64,000 bases of DNA, taken from NCBI RefSeq assembly GCF_003725415.1, contig NZ_RJQC01000004.1:100305-164304 (forward strand). Direction: 5' to 3'. The stretch's first letter is position 1. The number at the start of each line of letters is the position of its first letter. A program made the position numbers and the translations under genes. The stretch is from Absicoccus porci (GTDB lineage: Bacteria > Bacillota_I > Bacilli_A > Erysipelotrichales > Erysipelotrichaceae). Positions 36,479 through 45,270 of the stretch are shown here, one piece after another. The notes under the pieces were generated by a model, which was not told the origin of the DNA, searched no databases, and saw only the letters and a list, made by a program, of their open reading frames with translations.

Positions 36479-37266
36479 TGCCTATGTTAGTGTGTATCGA
36501 TATCGGAAACTCCAATATCACGTTGGGTCTGATCAATAATGACCAAATTGTTGGTAAATATCGTTTAACGACCAAAGCACGTCGTTCCAGTGATGAATTT
36601 GGTTTGATGTTGCAGTCGTTTATTTCCAGAGAAAATATTGAAAAAGAAGACATTGATGATGTCATCATCACTTCGGTTGTGCCAAAGGTCATGCACTCTT
36701 GTCGCAATGGTGTCTTTAAATTCTTTGGGATCGAACCCATTATTGTTCGTCCGGGATTAAAGAGTGGTATCAGTGTCCAAATGGAAAATCCACGCAGTGT
36801 GGGTGCCGATCGGATCGTGGATTGTGCCGGTGCCTACTCCCATTATGGCGGACCGGTATTGGTCATTGATTTTGGTACGGCAACAACCTATGATTTTGTG
36901 GATGAAAAAGGGCGGTTTCGTGCCGGTGTAATCAGTGTTGGCATTGAAACAGGTGCTTTGGCATTGACCAACCAAACCGCGCAGTTACCAGAAATTGAAA
37001 TTCGTAAGCCAAAAACCATCATGGCACGCAATACCCAAAGCGAGATGGAAGCCGGTGTCTTCTATCAATACTTAGGCGGTGTGGAATATACGATTCGTCA
37101 ATTCCAGAAACAAGCCGACACCAATAAACCCATCAAAGTCGTCGCAACGGGTGGTCTAGGCCGTATCATCCATGCCCATACTCCATTGATTGATACATAC
37201 GATGCGGATTTGATCTTCAAAGGCTTGAATGTCATTTATAAAAAAAATAAACCAATCAAAGAATAG
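36478..37266 (+). CDS. coaX: Type III pantothenate kinase
   Basis: First step of CoA synthesis, phosphorylating pantothenate; type III enzymes are insensitive to CoA and need a monovalent cation. The 262-residue protein begins MLVCIDIGNSNITLGL (ATP phosphate loop), has SVGADRIVDCAGAYSHYGGP, VIDFGTATTYDFVD and GALALTNQTAQLP. It is translationally coupled to coaBC and ends at a strong terminator. Confidence 0.95.
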   Translation: MPMLVCIDIGNSNITLGLINNDQIVGKYRLTTKARRSSDEFGLMLQSFISRENIEKEDIDDVIITSVVPKVMHSCRNGVFKFFGIEPIIVRPGLKSGISVQMENPRSVGADRIVDCAGAYSHYGGPVLVIDFGTATTYDFVDEKGRFRAGVISVGIETGALALTNQTAQLPEIEIRKPKTIMARNTQSEMEAGVFYQYLGGVEYTIRQFQKQADTNKPIKVVATGGLGRIIHAHTPLIDTYDADLIFKGLNVIYKKNKPIKE

Positions 37267-37292
37267 AAACTTTGATTGGTTCTTTTTTTATA
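37254..37292 (+). terminator. Terminator after coaX
   Basis: AACCAATCAAAG-aatagaaa-CTTTGATTGGTT hairpin followed by CTTTTTTTA, overlapping the coaX stop. Confidence 0.85.
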
Positions 37293-38193
37293 TGGAAGCC
37301 GCTAATATGGCAGCAGCCGTACCATCGGCAGCCGCTGTTGTTAATTGACGCACATTTTTCGTACGCACATCACCTGCCACAAAAATATTTTTTACATTGG
37401 TTCGTGTATCTTCTCCCGCTTGGATATAGCCACTTTTGTCCAAATGGACAATGCCTTCCAACAAGCTGGTTTCTGGTTGCATACCAATGGCCACAAATAA
37501 GCCATCTACCGCTAATGAACGCTTTTCTTTCGTTTGCACATTTTGAAGCGCAAGACCCGATAGTTTTCCCTGCTTTTCCTCTAAGCCACAAATGATCGTA
37601 TTTGTGATGGGATGAATGTTGTCGATGGTTGCTAATTTTTCCTGTAGGACCGTTTCGGCTCGATATGTATTCCGACGATGGATCAAATAGACTTCTTTGG
37701 CAATCGATGATAGATAAATGGCATCATCCAAGGCAATATTACCACCGCCATTGACAGCTACCACTTTATCTTTAAAGAATGCCCCATCACAATTGGCACA
37801 ATACGAAATGCCATGTCCAATCAGTTTTTCTTCATTGGCCAGGCCCAAATGACGATGGCTCGCTCCACCTGCATAGATCAAGCTCTTTCCGGTATATGTA
37901 TCTTGTGCCGTTTGGATCGTGACACGATTTTCTTCGGGAACAATCTTCACAACTTCTTCATAGACAAAATGAGCACCGAGATCCATGGCTTGTTGATAGA
38001 GCTTAAAACCTAGATCAGCCCCATTCACCGAAGCCATGCCCGGATAATTTTCGATTTCATTGGCCGTAATGATCTGACCACCCGGTGCATTTTTTTCAAA
38101 CACGATGGCTTGTTTTCCTGCGCGTTGAATATATATGGCAGCAGTTAGACCGGCAATGCCAGCCCCAATGATCAATATGTTATTTTTATTCAT
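37288..38193 (-). CDS. trxB: Thioredoxin reductase
   Basis: FAD/NADPH enzyme that reduces thioredoxin. The 301-residue protein starts with the FAD-binding ILIIGAGIAGLTAAIYIQRAG, has the redox-active YCANCDGAFF (C132, C135), the NADPH-binding VVAVNGGGNIALDDAIYLS, and the C-terminal FAD motif NIFVAGDVRTKNVRQLTTAA. It begins 5 bp after murB on the same strand and likely shares its leader-controlled transcript. Confidence 0.94.
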   Translation of the reverse strand: MNKNNILIIGAGIAGLTAAIYIQRAGKQAIVFEKNAPGGQIITANEIENYPGMASVNGADLGFKLYQQAMDLGAHFVYEEVVKIVPEENRVTIQTAQDTYTGKSLIYAGGASHRHLGLANEEKLIGHGISYCANCDGAFFKDKVVAVNGGGNIALDDAIYLSSIAKEVYLIHRRNTYRAETVLQEKLATIDNIHPITNTIICGLEEKQGKLSGLALQNVQTKEKRSLAVDGLFVAIGMQPETSLLEGIVHLDKSGYIQAGEDTRTNVKNIFVAGDVRTKNVRQLTTAAADGTAAAILAASI

Positions 38194-38198
38194 AGGAT

Positions 38199-39197
38199 CT
38201 ACCTCCTTGTGCTTTCATCGTATCGAAAAATCGAACGTTTTCCAAGTGGAATGCCCATCAATCGAACTTCTGGTTCCAATTGGATCTTTGTGTGGGCATA
38301 GACCTTCTCTAAGATGGTTTGGATTGCACAAGACACCGAATCCATGGTTGCTCCTTCATTGATCAAGATCAATGGACTGTCTGGATACATGCGCACTCCT
38401 TGAAAATGAAATCCCTTGGGCCACAAGGTCTTTAATATTGATCCCGTTGATATTTTGATATGATCTGCTGGCAAATCAAACATCTTCAAAGTAGGAAATT
38501 GTTTTTGGAGCTGGATGGCTTGACTTTTGGCAATGATCACATTGCGAAAAAAAGAGCCACAACTTGGATAGCGCTGCAGATTCGGAATGCGATGGGCTCG
38601 TTGATCTACTATTTCTGCCCGTTTTTGAACAAGTGCTTGTTTCGATCCTTTAATCAAAGAAACAACCACCGATTGAATAAACCAACGTTGGGGATCTTGT
38701 TGAAAAATAGACGTTCGATATCCCATACCCAATTCAGCTTTTGAAAAGATTTTTATTTGATGCGTGAAACGATCATACACTTGGATCGATTCAATGACAT
38801 CTTTTAGTTCATGGCCATAAGCCCCTGCATTCATCATGGCAGCTCCACCTAAGCTTCCTGGAATGCCCGATAAAGATTCCATGCCTTGGTACCCATTTTC
38901 TACGCTCCATTGAATAAATGCGTCCATATTTTGACCGGATTGGATGCGAATGCGTACACCCTGCACGGTTTCCGATTCCATTTGCCAACCCATCATTTGA
39001 TTGATCAACCAAACATCTTGGGCCTTTTCCTTTCCTACCAACGTATTGGTGCCTCCACCTAAAATCGAAGCATTTGGATATAAGTGAAAGATATCTTCAA
39101 TTTCTTGATCCTTTTCGATGATGAAAACCGTATCAATGATAGGTCCCATACGAAACGACAAATACGTGGATAGATCAAAATGTGTTACTGTCTTCAT
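38199..39197 (-). CDS. murB: UDP-N-acetylmuramate dehydrogenase
   Basis: FAD enzyme that makes UDP-MurNAc for peptidoglycan. The 332-residue protein has the FAD-binding region ILGGGTNTLVG and GIPGSLGGAAMMNAGAYG, then LGMGYRTSIF and the catalytic serine segment YPSCGSFFRN. The start has aggaggac upstream. A ~200 nt structured leader ending in an intrinsic terminator precedes it on the same strand, so expression may be controlled by attenuation; see the leader entry. trxB follows directly. Confidence 0.94.
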   Translation of the reverse strand: MKTVTHFDLSTYLSFRMGPIIDTVFIIEKDQEIEDIFHLYPNASILGGGTNTLVGKEKAQDVWLINQMMGWQMESETVQGVRIRIQSGQNMDAFIQWSVENGYQGMESLSGIPGSLGGAAMMNAGAYGHELKDVIESIQVYDRFTHQIKIFSKAELGMGYRTSIFQQDPQRWFIQSVVVSLIKGSKQALVQKRAEIVDQRAHRIPNLQRYPSCGSFFRNVIIAKSQAIQLQKQFPTLKMFDLPADHIKISTGSILKTLWPKGFHFQGVRMYPDSPLILINEGATMDSVSCAIQTILEKVYAHTKIQLEPEVRLMGIPLGKRSIFRYDESTRR

Positions 39198-39249
39198 CTT
39201 TGTCCTCCTATATCTTTTTTATCTTAGATATTGTCTTCTGTCTTGTGAT

Positions 39250-39470
39250 TTGCTCAAAAAAAACTGTGTCCTGCTAAAACAGAACACAGCCAAGGGGAAA
39301 TTCACGATGATTTTTGCTCAATCTCCGAAAGATCTATAAGATCATGAATGCCCAAAAACTTTCCTTGGCTTCGCACTGTTCTCCTTATCCTGCATTCGGC
39401 TTTATTGCGATGCATATGGAAACAGAAATCGTTTTTGTTTCATGCCTAAACGATCATCCCTCCTATCTTC
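39250..39470 (-). promoter_or_regulatory. Structured leader RNA upstream of murB with terminator and competing antiterminator (class not recognised)
   Basis: Minus strand: a TATAGT -10 (39471-39476), then ~200 nt with several hairpins, ending in a perfect terminator (stem CTGTGTTCTG/CAGGACACAG, 39264-39289, then eight T) 60 bp before the murB start. The 5' arm of the terminator also pairs with an upstream stretch: AGAACA and GCCAAGG (39362-39383) complement TGTTCT and CCTTGGC (39281-39298). Inside that pairing, ATTCATGAT pairs with ATCGTGAAT. The mutually exclusive pairings suggest a riboswitch or attenuator. I found no match to a class I know; a standalone ncRNA such as 6S-like RNA is the main alternative. 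Confidence 0.6.
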
Positions 39471-39489
39471 ACTATACCTTTTTTCTCCC

Positions 39490-39514
39490 ATAAAAAAAGT
39501 ACCCCTGGGGTACT
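39490..39514 (-). terminator. Terminator of the murF-nth operon
   Basis: Hairpin AGTACCCC-AGGGGTACT (39498-39514) followed on the minus strand by a run of T, overlapping the nth stop codon. Confidence 0.85.
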
Positions 39515-40163
39515 ATTGCTTCTGTTTATAGGCATCCAATTTGTCTTTCTTACAAATCTTAGTGAAAGGACATTGACTACACTTCGGATTGCGAGAGGTA
39601 CAAAGATAACGCCCAAAAAAGATAAAGTCATGATGGGCTTGATTCCAACGATCGCGATCAATCTTTCGTTTCAGCTTTTCTTCGACCTTTTCCACCGTAT
39701 CATAAGGTTTAGCCAATCCCAATCGTTTACTCACCCGATCCACATGGGTATCCACCGCAAAACTAGGAATCCCAAAAGCTACACTGCGAACCACATTGGC
39801 CGTTTTGCGGCCTACACCAGGTAGTGACATCAAATCTTTATAACGCGATGGAACGATGCCATCGTATCGTGCTTCCAATTCTCTGCTTAAATTTAAGATG
39901 GAATGGGCTTTATTTCGATACAAACCAATCCGTTTGATGTAAGGGATGATGTCTTTGACTTCGGCTTGTGCCATCTCCTTCGAAGTCGGATAGGCCGCAA
40001 ATAAGGCTGGTGTGACTTGATTGACGGATGCATCGGTTGTTTGGGCCGATAAAACCACCGCCACCAACAATTGAAACGGCGTTTCATGAATCAATTCACA
40101 TTTTGCGTTTGGAAAGATCTTTTCCATTTCATCGACAATTTCATTACCGGTCACGAATACCAT
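39513..40163 (-). CDS. nth: Endonuclease III
   Basis: DNA glycosylase/AP lyase for oxidised pyrimidines. The 216-residue protein has the helix-hairpin-helix LMSLPGVGRKTANVV with catalytic K120, catalytic D138 in AVDTHVDRVS, and the [4Fe-4S] ligands C188, C195, C198 and C204 in LCTSRNPKCSQCPFTKIC. It is the last gene of the long murF operon and overlaps dnaD by 20 bp, the same dnaD-nth neighbourhood as in Bacillus. Confidence 0.96.
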   Translation of the reverse strand: MVFVTGNEIVDEMEKIFPNAKCELIHETPFQLLVAVVLSAQTTDASVNQVTPALFAAYPTSKEMAQAEVKDIIPYIKRIGLYRNKAHSILNLSRELEARYDGIVPSRYKDLMSLPGVGRKTANVVRSVAFGIPSFAVDTHVDRVSKRLGLAKPYDTVEKVEEKLKRKIDRDRWNQAHHDFIFFGRYLCTSRNPKCSQCPFTKICKKDKLDAYKQKQ

Positions 40164-40683
40164 TCTCCACTTCTTCCACAGTTAACCCTTTTTGTTTCCA
40201 AGATACCAAGATCGATTCGATATAATTCAGGGATAATTTATTATATACCACTGCTTCATTCAAGGCACATACGACCATGCGTTCGGTATACTTTTCTTCT
40301 AAATCTAAGATGCGTTGCATCTCATTGGGACTTAAAGGACGGCCAAATTCGGTTTCGATGCGTTCAATCAACGATTGATCCAATGGTTGGCCAATCTCTT
40401 CTTCATAAACACCATCGATATGGAAGGTCAAAGCCCCATCATGAAAATCAATGGTCAGATAGCCTTTGTCTGACAAGGATAGAAAGATTTCTTCAATTTG
40501 ATCTACATCGAGTTTGGTCTTGGCAGAGAGTGCTTCATGATCAATGGGTGTATGCGTTTGATTCATAAAATCAATCAACAACAAGACCATGGCTTCATCA
40601 CTATTGACATGCAGATCTTGTAGATGATCCAAGATCCACGTACGATGATCGATATAGGGTGCATTCCAATCCATCTTACTCAT
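40144..40683 (-). CDS. dnaD: DnaD-domain replication initiation protein
   Basis: A 179-residue protein with an N-terminal winged-helix part (residues ~1-95, HEALSAKTKLDVDQIEEIFL, YLTIDFHDGALTF) and a C-terminal DnaB_2/DnaD domain (LIERIETEFGRPLSPNEMQR, YIESILVSWKQKGLTVEEV). DnaD helps load the replicative helicase at oriC and in restart in Firmicutes. Gene order tseB-like/dnaD/nth parallels the Bacillus ypmB-dnaD-nth region, which supports the call. Confidence 0.92.
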   Translation of the reverse strand: MSKMDWNAPYIDHRTWILDHLQDLHVNSDEAMVLLLIDFMNQTHTPIDHEALSAKTKLDVDQIEEIFLSLSDKGYLTIDFHDGALTFHIDGVYEEEIGQPLDQSLIERIETEFGRPLSPNEMQRILDLEEKYTERMVVCALNEAVVYNKLSLNYIESILVSWKQKGLTVEEVENGIRDR

Positions 40684-41131
40684 TCGGACTCAGCCCTCTT
40701 TCATAAACACGGACAAAGGTATCGTAATCAATCAAGATCATCGATCCATCTCCCATGATCACATAACAAGGATTATTGTAGCCATAGCCAAGAACGATCT
40801 CATCAGCTTTGATGCCATACTTATTTTTAGCGACTTTCTTCGCTTTCGAATAATTTAACGTACTCATTTTCCGTGTCGTGATCACATTGCCCTTCACATT
40901 GAACCAATATAACGTTTTTTTCGTGTAGCCTTGATATGTCTTATAATCAAACACATGGGTCGTTAATCCCTGAATGCCTTTGACTTTCTTTTGGATCTTC
41001 GCTTCATTTTGGGCTTCGACTTGTTCATGGACACGATTAGGACCACTGATGAAAAGTGACCAAAATGTGCAAATCAAAAGAATCAATACGATCCATAATA
41101 CAGCCGTAAAACGACGATTCAGTCCTTTCAT
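40676..41131 (-). CDS. TseB/YpmB-like membrane protein (DUF5590)
   Basis: A 151-residue protein with one N-terminal membrane helix (FTAVLWIVLILLICTFWSLF) and an extracytoplasmic domain of PepSY-like strands: LTTHVFDYKTYQGYTKKTLY, VKGNVITTRKMSTLNYSKAK, YGIKADEIVLGYGYNNPCYV. In Bacillus the homologue next to dnaD, TseB, is linked to penicillin-binding protein and cell-elongation control. It overlaps dnaD by 8 bp and follows mtnN by 16 bp. Confidence 0.8.
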   Translation of the reverse strand: MKGLNRRFTAVLWIVLILLICTFWSLFISGPNRVHEQVEAQNEAKIQKKVKGIQGLTTHVFDYKTYQGYTKKTLYWFNVKGNVITTRKMSTLNYSKAKKVAKNKYGIKADEIVLGYGYNNPCYVIMGDGSMILIDYDTFVRVYERGLSPNE

Positions 41132-41147
41132 CCTATCCCTTCCTTTC

Positions 41148-41825
41148 TTATAAACGTTCGATAAAGGTTTCCACTAAACGAGCCGATTGGGCACTGGCTT
41201 TGGGTGCATATTCCGAAAATTCCATGGGATTATCCGAATGGACAGCCACATCACTTAATGCCCGCACAATCACATATGGTACTTGGAACGAATGAGCCAC
41301 TTGCGCAATCGCACCTGCTTCCATTTCGCTACAAGCCGATTCCGGGAAATGCGCCATTAATTTATCCAGATCTTCTTTTCGTGACATGAATAGATCTTGA
41401 CTGGCAATCCAACCTACATGATAGCGAATACCTAAATCTTTTGCGCATGTGGTACATACATCCACTAATTTTTGATCGGGTTCGTAAACAAGACCATAGG
41501 CATCGGGTCCATCCAATGCGGTCAAATCAAAATCGGCCTGAACGACCATCTTGGAGATGACGATATCCAAGACTTGTTGATCATCTTTTAAACCACCAGC
41601 GGTTCCAATATTGATGATGGCTTCCAAATTGTGTTGCGTACACAAAATCGCTGTGGCCATGGCGGCATGGGTCTTCCCAATTCCGCATTTGGCAATCACG
41701 ATGTCTTTACCATGCATCGTACCATAGTGTAAGGTGCATGTCGCTACTTGTTCGGTTTTCGTAATGGTCGAAAGTTTTTCAATGGCTTCGACTTCCATAT
41801 CCATTGCAGCAATAATTCCTATCAT
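41148..41825 (-). CDS. mtnN: 5'-methylthioadenosine/S-adenosylhomocysteine nucleosidase
   Basis: Cleaves MTA and SAH to adenine, recycling products of SAM-dependent reactions and feeding the LuxS route. The start is ATG 41823-41825 within the ATGA overlap with the methyltransferase; upstream codons belong to that gene. The 225-residue protein begins MIGIIAAMDMEVEAIEKL, has CGIGKTHAAMATAILC, INIGTAGGL, SACSEMEAGAIAQVA (the ribose-binding MExG motif) and VRALSDVA (catalytic Asp). The coupling to a methyltransferase may be functional or accidental. Confidence 0.95.
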   Translation of the reverse strand: MIGIIAAMDMEVEAIEKLSTITKTEQVATCTLHYGTMHGKDIVIAKCGIGKTHAAMATAILCTQHNLEAIINIGTAGGLKDDQQVLDIVISKMVVQADFDLTALDGPDAYGLVYEPDQKLVDVCTTCAKDLGIRYHVGWIASQDLFMSRKEDLDKLMAHFPESACSEMEAGAIAQVAHSFQVPYVIVRALSDVAVHSDNPMEFSEYAPKASAQSARLVETFIERL

Positions 41826-42526
41826 TTCGTTTCCTTTCTTGTACATACATAAAAATATTTTTCACCGGGACAAATACCCGGATGATCAAAATCCGTATCG
41901 ATGGATTCTATCTCAAAATACGGTGCTAAAGTTTGTTTTAGCCACTTTGGATCATAGACACGTTGCAGATGATGTTCCTGTATGAGTCCATCTTTGGTGT
42001 AAAAGGCAAAATCTTGATAGATCCAGTCATCTTCACTTTCAATGGACCATTGGTACTTGGTGCCATCTTGAAATTCACCGGTCTCATTCCATTCTTGGCT
42101 GAATTCTTCTAAACGATCCAGGGCATGGGTATCAAAGAAAAAGATACCGTTGGGTCGTAGATGATCATGGACTTGTTGAAAAAAGGTCGTAACATCTTCG
42201 GGATCTAAGAGATAATTGAAGCTATCGCATAAACAAGCAATCGCATCGTATTGTTTCAAAAAGCTTAGATCTTTCATGTCATGGCAATAATACGAGATCG
42301 TTGGATCTTTGGCTTTGGCTTGATCGATCATTTGTTGGGAAATATCCAATGCACTCATCGTATAGCCTTTTTTGGCTAGGGCATGGGTAATTTCACCCGA
42401 ACCACAAGCACATTCTAACATCGAACAAGCCGATTTGTGTTTCTCGATCCAATCGACCCACGCTTTTGTGGCTTGTTCATCTTTGACTAAATCATCATAA
42501 TAAGTGGCCAACGTATTATAGATCAT
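41822..42526 (-). CDS. Class I SAM-dependent methyltransferase
   Basis: A 234-residue methyltransferase with SAM-binding motif I LECACGSGEITHALA (~37-51), motif II SALDISQQMIDQAK, and post-motif DAIACLCDSFNYLL. It belongs to the small-molecule or unknown-target YqeM-like group, often found next to rsfS and nadD in Firmicutes; this gene order (nadD-yqeK-rsfS-yqeM) matches the Bacillus yqe cluster. It overlaps rsfS by 11 bp and mtnN by 4 bp. Confidence 0.88.
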   Translation of the reverse strand: MIYNTLATYYDDLVKDEQATKAWVDWIEKHKSACSMLECACGSGEITHALAKKGYTMSALDISQQMIDQAKAKDPTISYYCHDMKDLSFLKQYDAIACLCDSFNYLLDPEDVTTFFQQVHDHLRPNGIFFFDTHALDRLEEFSQEWNETGEFQDGTKYQWSIESEDDWIYQDFAFYTKDGLIQEHHLQRVYDPKWLKQTLAPYFEIESIDTDFDHPGICPGEKYFYVCTRKETK

Positions 42527-42854
42527 AGCTTGTCACCGGACAATCTGCATATAAGCGATCCAAATTATAAACTTGACGTGTTTCTTTCACAAACAAATTC
42601 ACAACGACACTGCCAAGATCCAATAAGATCCATGGACTATGGGCATCGCCTTCCTGACGAATATCCACATCAAAGCCAGCTTCTTTGACTTTTTCTTTGA
42701 TGTTTTGTGCAATCGCATTGTTTTGGCGAAGATTGTTCGCCGTGACCACGATGATATCATCCATAAACGGCGTAATATCCATACAATCGTAGTCTTTCAC
42801 AAACATTCCTTTGCGTTCCAATATCGCTTGAATCACGACATCTTTTAATTCCAT
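42516..42854 (-). CDS. rsfS: Ribosome silencing factor RsfS
   Basis: Binds ribosomal protein L14 and blocks subunit joining when nutrients are short. The 112-residue protein has the family segments DITPFMDDIIVVTANNLRQN, HSPWILLDLGSVVVNLFV and YNLDRLYAD. It lies 3 bp after nadD/yqeK and overlaps the YqeM-like methyltransferase, as in the Bacillus yqe cluster. Confidence 0.95.
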   Translation of the reverse strand: MELKDVVIQAILERKGMFVKDYDCMDITPFMDDIIVVTANNLRQNNAIAQNIKEKVKEAGFDVDIRQEGDAHSPWILLDLGSVVVNLFVKETRQVYNLDRLYADCPVTSYDL

Positions 42855-42857
42855 ATT

Positions 42858-43880
42858 TTACTTTCCTTCCTCTAGATATTTATCATTTTCATTCTTGACA
42901 GTCCAAAAGCCTTGATAAATATCGGCTTTGCATTGATTGATCAGGTCTGTAGAATCATAGCCTCGTAAAGGATCCGTCTTATCGGCACAAAAAACAATCA
43001 TCGCATACGGATCATCATGATCATCGCCTAAGACATGATGATAGATGGCATTTTTGATTTGCGGATCATCCAAATAAAAGACACGATCGACAATTTCACT
43101 ACCGACAAAACCATGCCATACCGGAACGGCCCATTTCTTGTTTTCGGGACAAATCGCATCCATCCATTGTTCCATGTGTTGGACATCCATGTTTTTCGCA
43201 ATGTCATGAAACAAACCAATATAATAGGCTTTCTGTCCATCCAAGCCATTGGCCAAAGCCATTTCTTCACATAAATGCGCGACTGATACACTGTGTTTAT
43301 ACCGATGTCTGGTTTCTCTAGCCGCAATAAAATTTTCTACATATAACCGATGTTCATAGATATATCCTAATACTGTATAGGGTACATAATTTAATTTATT
43401 GCCTTGCCGAATTTCGGAACTCGATACGGGCATGGCTTCCATATGAATGCGTTGAATCGGATATTCGGTTGGTACCAATTGGCCATCGCGATCCACACAC
43501 ACAAATTGAATCAAAGAAGTCAATTCTTCTGGATCTTTCCATTGATCAAATTGTGCCAATTGATCATTTCCAATCATCCAAATAAACTCATATGCAGGAT
43601 ACTTTTGTTTCAACGTTTTGACCGTATCGATCGTATAGCTTTTACCTTCACGATCCATTTCCAAGGTACAAAGACGAAACCGATCATCATAGGCCATGAC
43701 CCGTTGAATCATGGCTAATCGATGGACATCCGCTGTCAAAGAACGATCTTTTAATGGCGTGGATTTGGTGGGCATGAACCAAACTTCATCACATGCAAGA
43801 TCCTGCAAGGCCGTTTTGGCCATTTGAATATGACCATAATGAATGGGATCAAAAGATCCGCCTACAATTCCTACTTTCAT
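42858..43880 (-). CDS. nadD: Nicotinate-nucleotide adenylyltransferase fused to YqeK-type HD phosphohydrolase
   Basis: Residues ~1-190 are NadD, which makes deamido-NAD; the nucleotidyl-transfer motif is VGGSFDPIHYGHIQMA and the second motif is MPVSSSEIRQG. Residues ~195-340 are the YqeK HD domain, which splits Ap4A: RYKHSVSVAHLCEEMA, YYIGLFHDIAKNMD, and VWHGFVGSEIV. In Bacillus these are two neighbouring genes; fused forms are known in Erysipelotrichia and Mollicutes. Start ATG 43878-43880, 2 bp after yhbY. Confidence 0.94.
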   Translation of the reverse strand: MKVGIVGGSFDPIHYGHIQMAKTALQDLACDEVWFMPTKSTPLKDRSLTADVHRLAMIQRVMAYDDRFRLCTLEMDREGKSYTIDTVKTLKQKYPAYEFIWMIGNDQLAQFDQWKDPEELTSLIQFVCVDRDGQLVPTEYPIQRIHMEAMPVSSSEIRQGNKLNYVPYTVLGYIYEHRLYVENFIAARETRHRYKHSVSVAHLCEEMALANGLDGQKAYYIGLFHDIAKNMDVQHMEQWMDAICPENKKWAVPVWHGFVGSEIVDRVFYLDDPQIKNAIYHHVLGDDHDDPYAMIVFCADKTDPLRGYDSTDLINQCKADIYQGFWTVKNENDKYLEEGK

Positions 43881-43882
43881 AT

Positions 43883-44167
43883 TCACATCCCCAACTTATT
43901 TTCTTTGGACCGACGATACAATACAAATGTATGTCCTACCACATGAATGACTTCACTATGGGTATTGGCAGCACATTCAATCGCTGCTTCTCGCACATCA
44001 ATAGGACTGGTCTTCAATAATTTACATTTTACCAGTTCATGGGCTTCTAAGGCAGCGTCTAAGGTTTCCATCGTATTATAAGATAAGCCGTCTTTGCCGA
44101 TTTGGAGGATGGCGCGATAGGAATTGGCCATTTTCCGTAATTGTTTCTTTGTTTGTTTATCTACCAT
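43883..44167 (-). CDS. yhbY: YhbY/CRS1-type RNA-binding protein
   Basis: A 94-residue CRM-domain protein associated with pre-50S ribosome particles. It begins TKKQLRKMANSYRAILQIGKDGL and contains the family's GKDG and HVVGHTFVLYRRS ending. It overlaps yqeH by one base and precedes nadD, the same order as in the Bacillus yqeH-yqeI-nadD block (with aroE absent here). Confidence 0.94.
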   Translation of the reverse strand: MVDKQTKKQLRKMANSYRAILQIGKDGLSYNTMETLDAALEAHELVKCKLLKTSPIDVREAAIECAANTHSEVIHVVGHTFVLYRRSKENKLGM

Positions 44168-45270
44168 TAAATCATTGCCTTTCTAAATGTCACATTGATG
44201 CCTTTGTGTACGCGTACATAAATTTGTTGGATATCACCACTCACGCAGAACCAGCCTAAACCGTGAATGACCACATCCATTTTATCATTACCAATCTTTG
44301 GTCCATGGAATGTGTGCATGGTAACCAAGCTTGTATCCAAACAAGGCACCAACATTTCATTCAGATGATCATTCCACAATCGATCGGCATCGGCTAGTTT
44401 GCCACGATGGATCGCAATCGAACGGGAGAAATACCCAACAATGGATGCTTTGCCATTGGTGACAACATCCAAACGAGCCAAACCACCAGCTGCAAAGGAT
44501 TGATCTTCATAAATTTGTGATACATACGGACGGACCGGTTTAACTGGAATGACGGTCTTTAAGTCTTTGGGTTGCAGCCAAGCTAATACACTATGGCGAT
44601 TTTCAATACCCGGGGTATCATAAATGGTATAGCCATCTTGGGGAATTGGAATCAAATCCAAAGTCGTACCGGGATTACGCGAAACCGTTAATTGGCGATC
44701 TTCCAATACTTGATTCAACAAGGTACTTTTTCCTACATTGGCCATGCCCATAAAGATGATATCTTTGCCAAAGCTATAGCGTTCAATGGCACGTTCAATT
44801 TGATGGATGCTGTGGATCCCTCGATCGGATAGTTTTTTATGTTTTTTGGATGGATCTAAGATTAGATCACCACAAATCAAGATATCGCGAACTACGATTT
44901 TTTCTTCTTTGAGTCGATGATCCACAAACGCATAGATCTTTTGATCCGTCACAGTCTTGGGTAAGATATCTCGTTTGGTCAAGATCAAGACAATATCTTT
45001 GCCCGGTAATTTTTGATTGAGTCGTGAGATCATACCGCCTTCAAAATCAAAGAGATCCACGATCCAAAAGACAACGCCATCGATCGCATTGATCTTTTCG
45101 AAAGTTTGACTGGATTCAATGCCTTGTTGCATGGAAATCGTGACTTGGCCATAATGCGAGATCTTATAACATCGTTCACAATAGGTTGCATCCAGTCGGG
45201 GAACATATCCCAAGGCTTCGGGGTCTTCATTTTGAAGTTCAACGCCACACCCTTTACAATATTTGGTCAT
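44167..45270 (-). CDS. yqeH: Ribosome biogenesis GTPase YqeH
   Basis: A 367-residue circularly permuted GTPase needed for 30S assembly. The N-terminal zinc finger has C5, C8, C31 and C34 (KYCKGCGV, YCERCYK). The G-motifs come in the permuted order: G4 LILTKRD, then G1 GMANVGKSTLLNQVL and G3 DTPGIENR. The C-terminal domain binds RNA. It overlaps the upstream FAD-oxidoreductase gene (ATGA) and the downstream yhbY. Confidence 0.96.
   Translation of the reverse strand: MTKYCKGCGVELQNEDPEALGYVPRLDATYCERCYKISHYGQVTISMQQGIESSQTFEKINAIDGVVFWIVDLFDFEGGMISRLNQKLPGKDIVLILTKRDILPKTVTDQKIYAFVDHRLKEEKIVVRDILICGDLILDPSKKHKKLSDRGIHSIHQIERAIERYSFGKDIIFMGMANVGKSTLLNQVLEDRQLTVSRNPGTTLDLIPIPQDGYTIYDTPGIENRHSVLAWLQPKDLKTVIPVKPVRPYVSQIYEDQSFAAGGLARLDVVTNGKASIVGYFSRSIAIHRGKLADADRLWNDHLNEMLVPCLDTSLVTMHTFHGPKIGNDKMDVVIHGLGWFCVSGDIQQIYVRVHKGINVTFRKAMI

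Noticed and set aside
39250..39470. T-box or known tRNA-sensing leader for murB
   Set aside because: No T-box sequence (AGGGTGG...CGCG type) and no aminoacyl-tRNA or amino-acid gene downstream.
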